The notes beneath the pieces were generated by a model, which was not told the origin of the DNA, did not search any database, and worked only from the letters and a program-made list of their open reading frames with translations. A stretch of DNA of 64,000 nucleotides from assembly GCA_938036435.1 (NCBI GenBank), contig CALHPU010000020.1:1-64000 (forward strand), read 5' to 3'. Position numbers and translations under genes: made by a program. This document shows, in pieces, positions 9,132-17,502 of this stretch; within the stretch, counting starts at the first letter, position 1; each line of letters starts with the position of its first letter. Source of the DNA: an uncultured Pirellulaceae bacterium. GTDB taxonomy: Bacteria > Planctomycetota > Planctomycetia > Pirellulales > Pirellulaceae.

Positions 9132-9259
9132 GTAGATTGGCCGTTTTTCAAAGGGTTAACTCTCAGCCGGGTTTTCAGAGAACGCAGGCTCGATATATTG
9201 TTTGGTCAGACCAGTGATTTGCCATCACGAAGCCGTTCTCTTCAACCGCCGAGTCATCA

Positions 9260-10006
9260 TTGTCCAAACGAGCGATCATCAGCGACCTGCATGGGAACAT
9301 CGAAGCGCTCAGCGCCGTGTTGGCCGACATCGAAAGCCAAAAAGTCGATGAAATTTTCTGCCTTGGCGATGTAGTCGGATACGGTCCTGATCCGCGTGAG
9401 TGTATTGACGTCTGCCAGAATTTTCAGCTGGTGTTGCTGGGAAACCATGACAACGGCGCTCTGTTTGATCCCGATGGTTTCAGCAGCGGCGCAGAGAAGG
9501 CCATTTTCTGGACGCGCCAACAGTTAGAAGACAGCGACGTCGACGGCGCTAATGAGCGATGGGATTTTCTAGCCAAACTTCCACGCACTCATCGCGACGG
9601 CGACTTCCTGTTTGTTCACGGTTCTCCCCGCAGTCCTCTCAATGAATACGTTTTCCCCGAAGACGTTTATAATCAACGAAAAATGGAACGGCTGTTTGGC
9701 TTTATTCATCAATATTGCTTTCAAGGGCACACGCACGTGCCGGGGATCTTCACCGAAAACTGCCGCTTTTATTCCCCGACTGAAATCGGAAACCATTACG
9801 AACTGGGGGAACAGAAAATCATGGTCAACGTCGGCAGCGTCGGCCAGCCGCGTGACGGTGATCCACGCAGTAGCTATGTGATCGTTGATGATTCGAAAAT
9901 TGAGTTTCGCCGCGTTGAATACGACGCTCAACCGACTCGGGCAAAGATTTACGCGATCGATGCCCTAGACAATTTCCTCGGTGACAGGCTGCTGGAAGGT
10001 CGATAG
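9260..10006 (+). CDS. Metallophosphoesterase (calcineurin-like), copy 2
   Basis: MSKRAIISDLHGNIEALSAVLADIES...CLGDVVGYGPDPRECID...LLGNHDNGALFDPDGF...FVHGSPRSPLNEYVF...FQGHTHVPGIF. Clear paralogue of the upstream gene. Confidence 0.9.
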   Translation: MSKRAIISDLHGNIEALSAVLADIESQKVDEIFCLGDVVGYGPDPRECIDVCQNFQLVLLGNHDNGALFDPDGFSSGAEKAIFWTRQQLEDSDVDGANERWDFLAKLPRTHRDGDFLFVHGSPRSPLNEYVFPEDVYNQRKMERLFGFIHQYCFQGHTHVPGIFTENCRFYSPTEIGNHYELGEQKIMVNVGSVGQPRDGDPRSSYVIVDDSKIEFRRVEYDAQPTRAKIYAIDALDNFLGDRLLEGR

Positions 10007-10258
10007 TGGCCGATGAGGGTGTTTGCCTATCCAAAGCGGCCCGGCTCTGGGCCCGTTTCAGATTTATGTCAGTCGGCTGACCGGATTTTCCCGAAAAAGC
10101 CCATGTTTGGAATAACGGAATTGGTCCGTTTGTTTTACAATTCCGCGTTTCTGTGACATCGCCTTCCAAGATCAGCCGATGTTCGAGGAATACGGTTTTA
10201 GTCCAAGCGACTCGCGCTTACTGAAGAGACACTTTCGTTTAAGTTTTACGGGACCAAA

Positions 10259-12838
10259 TTGGTGAACAGCCGATCGATTCTTTTTATACTTCTCTCTACC
10301 ACATTCATGATGGTGGCGTTGATTCTGCGCCCCGCGCCAGACGTGGGGCAGCACGATCGTGACAAAGCTTCTCAAGTAGCTGCGACGCAGGCTTCTCAAT
10401 TAGACGCCGACGACGAGGACAGTGCCTCTGACGGTCTTGCAAAAGACACCACGGAATTTCCAGCAGAGAAATCAGAAGGCGAAGAATCCGCCGAGAACCA
10501 AACTGCTTTAGACGCTACTGATGAATCCGAGAACTCGACCAGGGCCCGCACGGTCGATACGAGCAAGCGTCGATTGACCAATACGCAAATTGAAAAACTG
10601 ATTGCCGAACGTAAGCCTGAGACCGCCCACAAGAATGCTATCCTCAACGCTTGGAATTACCGCGCCCCGGAGAACCGAAACAAACTGACGAGCATCGGTT
10701 CGCTTGCGCCGGACAGCGGTGAGCGATATCTATTGACGATTAACAGTCGTGGCGGGACGCTCCGCCGAGCTGAAGTGAACAGTCGTGATTTCAAAGGCCG
10801 ATTGCGATACCGCGATGGCGAATTGCGATATGGATACGTCGGTGCTTTGGAATTAGAGAATTCGCCTGAAGGTTGTGTCATTGGCGTCGTCGGCCACGGC
10901 ACACCCGCTTTCGACGCCACGTCGCAATCCGTTTCAGGCGGTCTTGCGGTCGGTGACATCATTACCTCTTTCAATGACCAACCCGTTGCAGGTCGGTACG
11001 AGTTTGAGTTAATGCTGGCCGATACGAAACCCGACGAAGAGGCGACCATCGACGTTGTGCGCGGTGCTACCCCGATCTCGTTTGATCTTACGCTGGGCCA
11101 GAAACCGATTGAGCTGATTCGCCCCGAACCAAGCCTACTAGACCCAACACACAGCTTCACCGAATCGTTCTCCTTGATGCTAAAGAAGCCCTATGACGAG
11201 GTTCAGCGTCTTTGGGATTTGATCGATGATCAGATGGAAGTGGCTGATTGGGAAATCTCGCGCACCAACATTAACGGAAACGATGCGGTCGAGGCGCGTT
11301 TCGTTCTTCGCGAAAACACACTGACTCCGTTGGGGCTCAAAGGGCCGATTGAGGTTGTCAAGCGTTACATTCTGCCCAAGGTGTCCTCGGAAGATCTGAT
11401 CGCTGTCAACTCGCGATCATGGCACTGGAATTTAGAAATTGAGGTGTTCAATCGCGCGGACGTGGATCAGAAACTGGGCTACTCAATGGTTGGTCCGACC
11501 GGCACTCCATCGGAAACGTGGTGGTACGCCAACAAAATCTTCGGCGGAAACTCACTGATGGGCGTCGCCGGCGCAAGGGATGTCACATCATCGACCCCTG
11601 ACCGTCCCTATCACTTTTTCAGTGGTAACGAAATTCTGACCAACAGTGGAAAGAATCCTCCCGAACCTACGTTCATTATCAGTCCGTATGACACCACGAC
11701 TTATCCTGAAAAAGGTAAATGGAACTGGGTAGGCGTCGACAGTCAATATTTTAACGTGTCACTGATCAACACGGAAAAGCTATCCGTTGTCAACAACATC
11801 AATGCCGTCACAAATGGCGCTGATCTGCCTGAAAACGCTAAACTCAAACGACTTGTGGACTGCACCTGTTTAATTTACGAGGACTTCGAAGTTCCCGCCG
11901 GCGGTAGCATCAAACGCACATTCGAGGTTTTCTCCGGTCCCAAAGACCACGACGCGCTGATCCACTACGGTTTGGATGATAACCGAGCATTCGGATGGTT
12001 CTGGTGGTGCTCCAAGCCTTTGCTGTGGGTTTTGAACAAACTGTACGTTGTGACGTTCAGTGTTTCCTACGGATTGCCCATCATTTTGTTGACGATCATG
12101 GTGCGGATCATAATGATCCCATTCTCTCGCAAGGCAGCTTTGAATGCACAGATGATGCAGGCGCTCCAACCGCAGATGAAGGAGATCGCCGACAAATACG
12201 AGGACATGCAAGAGCGCGGAATGGCTCAACGTGAGCTATTCAAAAAACACAACTACCAGCCCCTTGGCGGCTGTTTGGTGATGTTCATTCAGCTACCGAT
12301 TTTCCTCGGACTTTACCGAGGACTCTCAGCCGACATCGCGTTACGCGACCAACCTTTGTTCCCCGGTTTAGGCTGGTGCAGCGACCTTTCGGCTCCTGAC
12401 CAATTCCTCTACTGGAAAGACTGGATGCCGGCGGTGCTAGGATCAGAGACTGGTTGGCTGGGGCCATACTTGAACATCCTGCCTCTGGCAACGATCGTAC
12501 TGTTCTATGTTCAGCAAAAGATGTTTACCCCGCCAGCGGTCGACGAACAGCAAAAAATGATGCAGAAGATGATGGGATTCATGATGCTGTTCATGGGTCT
12601 GATGTTCTTCAAGGTGCCGTCGGGACTGTGTTTGTATTTTATCACCTCCAGCATCTGGGCCATCCTCGAGAAAAAACTTCTGCCTAAACCTGTTCTAGAC
12701 ACCAGCGCTCTGGGATTGGGCGAAACCAGTGCTCCACTGACCAAGGCTCAACAGAAATCAATCGAACAGCAGAACATGGCCGTTCAAGAGAAGCGTCAGC
12801 GAATGGCAGACCGGAAGAAGTTGAACAAGAACCGTTAG
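10259..12838 (+). CDS. yidC: YidC/Oxa1 family membrane protein insertase with PDZ-like domain in the periplasmic region
   Basis: C-terminal insertase region ...YGLPIILLTIMVRIIMIPFSRKAALNAQMMQALQPQMKEIADKY...PLGGCLVMFIQLPIFLGLYRGL...MMGFMMLFMGLMFFKVPSGLCLYFITSSIWAILEKKLL. Internal PDZ-like VIGVVGHGTPAFDATSQSVSGGLAVGDIITSFNDQPVAGRYEFELML. Start TTG 10259 or GTG 10262. Confidence 0.93.
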   Translation: MVNSRSILFILLSTTFMMVALILRPAPDVGQHDRDKASQVAATQASQLDADDEDSASDGLAKDTTEFPAEKSEGEESAENQTALDATDESENSTRARTVDTSKRRLTNTQIEKLIAERKPETAHKNAILNAWNYRAPENRNKLTSIGSLAPDSGERYLLTINSRGGTLRRAEVNSRDFKGRLRYRDGELRYGYVGALELENSPEGCVIGVVGHGTPAFDATSQSVSGGLAVGDIITSFNDQPVAGRYEFELMLADTKPDEEATIDVVRGATPISFDLTLGQKPIELIRPEPSLLDPTHSFTESFSLMLKKPYDEVQRLWDLIDDQMEVADWEISRTNINGNDAVEARFVLRENTLTPLGLKGPIEVVKRYILPKVSSEDLIAVNSRSWHWNLEIEVFNRADVDQKLGYSMVGPTGTPSETWWYANKIFGGNSLMGVAGARDVTSSTPDRPYHFFSGNEILTNSGKNPPEPTFIISPYDTTTYPEKGKWNWVGVDSQYFNVSLINTEKLSVVNNINAVTNGADLPENAKLKRLVDCTCLIYEDFEVPAGGSIKRTFEVFSGPKDHDALIHYGLDDNRAFGWFWWCSKPLLWVLNKLYVVTFSVSYGLPIILLTIMVRIIMIPFSRKAALNAQMMQALQPQMKEIADKYEDMQERGMAQRELFKKHNYQPLGGCLVMFIQLPIFLGLYRGLSADIALRDQPLFPGLGWCSDLSAPDQFLYWKDWMPAVLGSETGWLGPYLNILPLATIVLFYVQQKMFTPPAVDEQQKMMQKMMGFMMLFMGLMFFKVPSGLCLYFITSSIWAILEKKLLPKPVLDTSALGLGETSAPLTKAQQKSIEQQNMAVQEKRQRMADRKKLNKNR

Positions 12839-12993
12839 TGCTTTGCTACGAATCAACGTAGGTGTTCGACACACCGGAGGGCTTGCCACCTGCCGCTAAA
12901 AACTTGTAGCGGAACGGCGAGAGCCGTGTGGTGCCAATACTAAGTTTCATTCCCGACAAAGCGCTAGGCAAAATCGCCGATGCTTTCGACCGA

Positions 12994-13701
12994 TCACGGC
13001 AGGATAATTTCTGCCGAAAATTGTTGTTCGGCGTCAATTTGGTCAGCAGGAATCTCTGCAATCAATCGCCGTTTTGAACGAACCAATATCGGTGCGACGG
13101 TTGACCGATTCAACATCACACCTTGGGCACCCTTGATCGCATAGCGAAATGCGCCGTCGGTTAGCGACAATATTTCTTGAGAACCCTCGGTCGCGAAGTT
13201 TCCGTCATGTACCGTCAATAACATCGATGGGGCACCTGCCGCAGGCTTTGGCATCTTCAGTCGCATCACCACGGTGGCCTCAACGTGATGTCGCGGCGTA
13301 GGGATAACCTCGATCAGTTCCAGATCGACCGGAAGTCCATCCACCTCCACATCCGTCCCTTCTAACAAAGCAGCTCCAACAACACGCAAGAAGGACGCGT
13401 CGCCCCCCTCTTGAGAGTCCCCGTCATTGGGAACAGAATCAGACGCTCCACTCCCTTCGCCACCACTCCACCTGGTAGTCAACTGCTGCCGTGTGGCTTC
13501 GTTAGCACCGATCGAGTAACTAATGGTTGCATTGCCCGGTCGAACGACCACTGCCACCGCACGTTCGACAAATCCGTCTTCCAGCTCATGAGCTCTGACT
13601 TCGTTGTGCAATGACAAAAGTAACAGATAGACTGCGCAAATACCTGCAAAGCCCAGCCTGAGCACCTGATGTTTGCGAAAATGCGGAATTAATTTGAGCA
13701 T
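12994..13701 (-). CDS. Hypothetical exported or membrane-anchored protein
   Basis: 235 aa, N-terminal hydrophobic segment VLRLGFAGICAVYLLLLSL followed by HELEDGFVERAVAVVVRPG. No family recognised. Confidence 0.6.
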   Translation of the reverse strand: MLKLIPHFRKHQVLRLGFAGICAVYLLLLSLHNEVRAHELEDGFVERAVAVVVRPGNATISYSIGANEATRQQLTTRWSGGEGSGASDSVPNDGDSQEGGDASFLRVVGAALLEGTDVEVDGLPVDLELIEVIPTPRHHVEATVVMRLKMPKPAAGAPSMLLTVHDGNFATEGSQEILSLTDGAFRYAIKGAQGVMLNRSTVAPILVRSKRRLIAEIPADQIDAEQQFSAEIILP

Positions 13702-13867
13702 CGATTTGCGGTTGTGATTAGGACGGTAGAGGCAAAGCCCTACACGAAGCGACTAACCTCGAATAAGATTATAGTGCAGTTCGAGGAGTCGCCGAACCTA
13801 ATTGGGTGGTTTTCTGTCCACCCAGATCTTCACGAACATTTGTAACGAATCTGCCCGAGAGCCCATT

Positions 13868-14122
13868 ATGAACGCGATAGAGATCCTTGATCAGGAATTC
13901 CTGACGATCCGCTCTAGATTACTGGACATTGCCGCATCGCTGGATCGGATCCAGCGCGCCGAAGGCGATGCTGAGAGCGACTCGAGAATGGCGCACGTAT
14001 CGGAAGCGATAGAAATAGTCGGCAGCCGACTACCCCATAGAGCCGAACGAGTTCAGTTGCTGTTTTCACGTGAGTACGATGAGGCTTGGAAGAGTCGCTA
14101 CGAGTTGGAGTCGCGCGCTTAG
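13868..14122 (+). CDS. Conserved-looking hypothetical protein (84 aa)
   Basis: MNAIEILDQEFLTIRSRLLDIAASLDRIQRAEGDAES..., helical. Starts at internal ATG 13868, 58 bp before the TatD-like gene on the same strand. Confidence 0.6.
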   Translation: MNAIEILDQEFLTIRSRLLDIAASLDRIQRAEGDAESDSRMAHVSEAIEIVGSRLPHRAERVQLLFSREYDEAWKSRYELESRA

Positions 14123-14179
14123 GTAATTAGGCTTAGGATTGTAAAAAGCGCGATTGAACAGGGCTGCGAAGATTCGCAG

Positions 14180-15031
14180 TTGACGACGGCTGCCACCCAA
14201 GCACTCCCACACATGTATTACATCGACCCTCACATCCACATGGTCTCGCGGACCACTGATGACTATGCCACACTCTCACGCATGGGATGCGTGGCCATGA
14301 GCGAACCGGCATTCTGGGCCGGATACGACCGTGGATCTGTTGACGGCTTCCGCGACTACTTCGTACAGCTGACCGAAGTAGAACCTGCTCGGGCCGCTGA
14401 ATACGGAATCCGTCATTTCTGCTGGTTGTGCATCAATGCAAAAGAAGCTGAAAACGTCCAACTGTCGCGGGACGTGCTGAAACTGATTCCTGAATTTCTA
14501 GACTGTCCCAACGTTTTGGGAATTGGCGAAATTGGCTTGAACAAAAACACGCGGAACGAGGCCATCGTTTTTCAGGAACACGTTGAACTGGCCATTGAAC
14601 ACCACCAACCGGTTCTAATCCACACGCCCCACCTAGAAGACAAGCACCAAGGCACTCTCATGATTTTGGATATGCTGGCCGACCATGCTCAGCTTCCCTC
14701 CGAACGTGTGCTGGTTGATCACGTCGAGGAGCACACAGTAAAACGGGTACTCGACGCCGGGTATTGGGCTGGGATGACGTTATACCCAGTCACCAAATGC
14801 ACCCCCTCGCGGGCTGTCGACATCATCGAAATGGTTGGAGCAGAGCGGTTGTGCGTCAATTCGGCAGGAGATTGGGGACCGTCGAAACCCACCGCCGTGC
14901 CGGACCTAATTATGGAAATGCGTCGGCGAGGACACAAGGAGAAGCTAATTCGAAAAATTGTCTTCGACAACCCACGCGCGTTCTTTCAGCAGAACAAAAA
15001 ATTCGACCTCATGGATCCCGCCGAACGCTGA
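14180..15031 (+). CDS. TatD-family metal-dependent hydrolase (TIM barrel)
   Basis: MYYIDPHIHMVSRTTDDY...GIGEIGLNKNT...FQEHVELAIEHHQPVLIHTPH...VLVDHVEE...NSAGDWGPS. Metal-binding HxH, E, H, D pattern of TatD-like amidohydrolases. Confidence 0.85.
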   Translation: MTTAATQALPHMYYIDPHIHMVSRTTDDYATLSRMGCVAMSEPAFWAGYDRGSVDGFRDYFVQLTEVEPARAAEYGIRHFCWLCINAKEAENVQLSRDVLKLIPEFLDCPNVLGIGEIGLNKNTRNEAIVFQEHVELAIEHHQPVLIHTPHLEDKHQGTLMILDMLADHAQLPSERVLVDHVEEHTVKRVLDAGYWAGMTLYPVTKCTPSRAVDIIEMVGAERLCVNSAGDWGPSKPTAVPDLIMEMRRRGHKEKLIRKIVFDNPRAFFQQNKKFDLMDPAER

Positions 15032-15101
15032 ACTGCCGTTGAGAGCGTAATCTTGATTCTTCTAAAACATCAGTGGTGGCTGATGAAGTTTGAGTGGGCG
15101 A

Positions 15102-15905
15102 CTAAAGCGACGGCGCGTAGTTGGCGTAGTAAAACCCCGAAGCGGCGGCAATCAAGACCGAGAAAATCAAAACGATCGTCGGGAGTAGAAGTTGTTTGCC
15201 TTGCATGAAGCCAAACACAATGCAGTAAAGCCCCGCCGTTGCGAGGCAGAGAATTCCTTGCGACTTCTTCACCAAGAACGCCACGATCGTAATCCAGGAG
15301 ATACAAGCGATCGCCATAGCTATCCCTGCGATCATACTGATTTGCGATGAGTGGACGACCTCGGAGAGATTCTCCATGAGGTAAACCACCAACAGAGCAA
15401 TTCCAATCAAGATCACCAGAATGATTCCGGCCACGCCAGCAATCACCAACGATTCGGCTCCGTCACCAAAGTCTTGGTCGTCCGCGTTAACCGGAGTCGC
15501 TTCAATATCCTTTTCAGCCTGGCGCAGCATTCGCTGAGCCGCCGATTCATCGGAGTCGTTGAAATTCTCCTCGTCGTACATATCGGTACGAAGGCGCGAT
15601 CCAGTTTCGAGATTGAAGCCACACTCGACGCATATCACGGCCCCTGCTTGCAATTCAGCACCACAATCATCGCAGACGTTTCCGCGTGCAGCCGATTTGA
15701 CGTTGGCCTCCTTTAATAACTGGTCCATCACATCAAACGAACCGGCACCCGGATTGACTCGTTTTTTCTTTTTGGCTGCGGGTGCACTTTTTTCGGGCAC
15801 TACCATTTTCTCGCCGCACTTAGGACATTTCACCCGGCGACCAGCCAATGTATCTTTCGCGTTGAACGTTGAACTACAGCTAGAACAGGTTGCCTTTATT
15901 GCCAT
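15102..15905 (-). CDS. Hypothetical membrane protein with zinc-ribbon motifs
   Basis: MAIKATCSSCSSTFNAKDTLAGRRVKCPKCGEKMVVP, a second CDDCGAEL..CVECGFNL ribbon, then three or more TM segments. Confidence 0.8.
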   Translation of the reverse strand: MAIKATCSSCSSTFNAKDTLAGRRVKCPKCGEKMVVPEKSAPAAKKKKRVNPGAGSFDVMDQLLKEANVKSAARGNVCDDCGAELQAGAVICVECGFNLETGSRLRTDMYDEENFNDSDESAAQRMLRQAEKDIEATPVNADDQDFGDGAESLVIAGVAGIILVILIGIALLVVYLMENLSEVVHSSQISMIAGIAMAIACISWITIVAFLVKKSQGILCLATAGLYCIVFGFMQGKQLLLPTIVLIFSVLIAAASGFYYANYAPSL

Positions 15906-16285
15906 CGATTTAGTCTGCACACATCTCTGCGTGATTGTTGAATAATTGAATTAGGAGGCTGCTCGGAGGACAAGCAGCCTTAAGATGAGTATACCACGCC
16001 GGTTCCGGCCGAGACTATTTTGAACCAAGTCTTGGCTTGACGGAAGGGCCGTTTAATTGGCATTGCCGGCAAAAACCTACGTGAAATCAATACATTCCGT
16101 CCGCGCCGGTCAGTGCGGCGTCAACGTTCTCCCAGAGTCGCATCTTTTCACTCGCAGCGATCAGGATCCAACCGCATTCGTTTTGCACTGCCCATGACGC
16201 CTCTTGCTGCAAACACGTCGCTGATGTTCTATATTGTTGTTCAACGCATTTAAATATTCGACATAACTCAAAGGACACTAACAAG

Positions 16286-17422
16286 ATGAAAGACAAAAAG
16301 TCGCTCTCAAACCGACGCGCATTCATCAAAACGACAGGCAAACTTTCCGCAGGCGCGATGACGACGGGATTGTTTGCCGGGGGACTCTTTACTGGCAGTC
16401 CTGCGTTAGCTCGAGAACCAGAGAAGAAACTCGGCGTTGCACTTGTTGGCCTTGGAAACCTGTCAACCAAACAAATCGCCCCAGCACTTCAAAAAACAGC
16501 CCACTGCCGCCTGGCGGGAATTGTTTCTGGGACACCTGAGAAACGAAAAAAATGGGCCAGCCAATACGACTTGCCTGAGTCATCCATTTACGACTACGAG
16601 TCTTTCGACAAAATCGCGGACAACGACGACATTGACATCGTGTACATCGTCTTACCCAACTCAATGCACGCCGAGTACACCATTCGGGCCGCCAAAGCTG
16701 GAAAGCATGTATTCTGCGAAAAACCGATGGCAACCTCATCGGAAGACTGTCGCAAGATGATCAATGCCTGCCGTGACGCACAAAGGAAACTTGGCATCGG
16801 ATACCGGTGCCAGTTTGAGCCGCATCATCTAGAGTGCATGAAATTCGCAGCTGAAAAAAACTTCGGCCCTCTAAGACACATTACTGCGGGTTTCGGTTTC
16901 AAAATTGGCAATCCCAAACAATGGCGTTTGAACAAGGAGCTCGCTGGAGGCGGACCTCTGATGGATGTTGGCGTGTATGCACTACAAGCATGTCGCTATT
17001 TGGCTGGTGGCGAACCTGAGTCTATTTCTGCGATAGAAATTAAAACCGATCCCGTCAAATTTGCCGAAGTCGAGGAGACGCTTAATTGGTCCATGCAGAT
17101 CGGAGATGTCAGTTGCAGTTGCCAGACTTCTTACGCATACAACGGCATCAACCAGTTCCACGCTTACGGTACTAAAGGACATTTTGGGCTGGCCCCCGCA
17201 TTCAGCTACAAGGGGATAAAAGGTACGTCTTCCAGCGGTCCAATTAAGTTTCCTCAAGTCGATCACTTCCAGATGGAGTTGGATGATTTTGCTCAATGCG
17301 TCAAAAACGATTCGCCAACACGAGTTCCCGGCGAAGAGGGTTTGCGCGACATGCTGGTTCTTGAAGCGATCTACGAATCTGCGGCGACGGGTAAAACGAT
17401 AACGCCTGCCGCATTTCAATAA
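16286..17422 (+). CDS. Gfo/Idh/MocA family oxidoreductase, Tat-exported
   Basis: Tat-like N-terminus SNRRAFIKTTGKLSAGAMTTGLFAGG, then LGVALVGLGNLSTKQIAPALQ...IVYIVLPNSMHAEYTIRAAKAGKHVFCEKPMATS. Confidence 0.92.
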   Translation: MKDKKSLSNRRAFIKTTGKLSAGAMTTGLFAGGLFTGSPALAREPEKKLGVALVGLGNLSTKQIAPALQKTAHCRLAGIVSGTPEKRKKWASQYDLPESSIYDYESFDKIADNDDIDIVYIVLPNSMHAEYTIRAAKAGKHVFCEKPMATSSEDCRKMINACRDAQRKLGIGYRCQFEPHHLECMKFAAEKNFGPLRHITAGFGFKIGNPKQWRLNKELAGGGPLMDVGVYALQACRYLAGGEPESISAIEIKTDPVKFAEVEETLNWSMQIGDVSCSCQTSYAYNGINQFHAYGTKGHFGLAPAFSYKGIKGTSSSGPIKFPQVDHFQMELDDFAQCVKNDSPTRVPGEEGLRDMLVLEAIYESAATGKTITPAAFQ

Positions 17423-17448
17423 TCTCTTCCAGTGGGCGACCAAAAAAA

Positions 17449-17486
17449 GAGGCCGTCTCAAGTGAGGCGGCCCCTTTTGTTTTTGA
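17449..17486 (+). terminator. Rho-independent-type terminator
   Basis: GGCCGTCTC-AAGT-GAGGCGGCC stem (one G-U pair) followed by CCTTTTGTTTTTG, just downstream of the Gfo/Idh stop. Confidence 0.75.
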
Positions 17487-17502
17487 TTCAGTTGCTTCTA
17501 AC

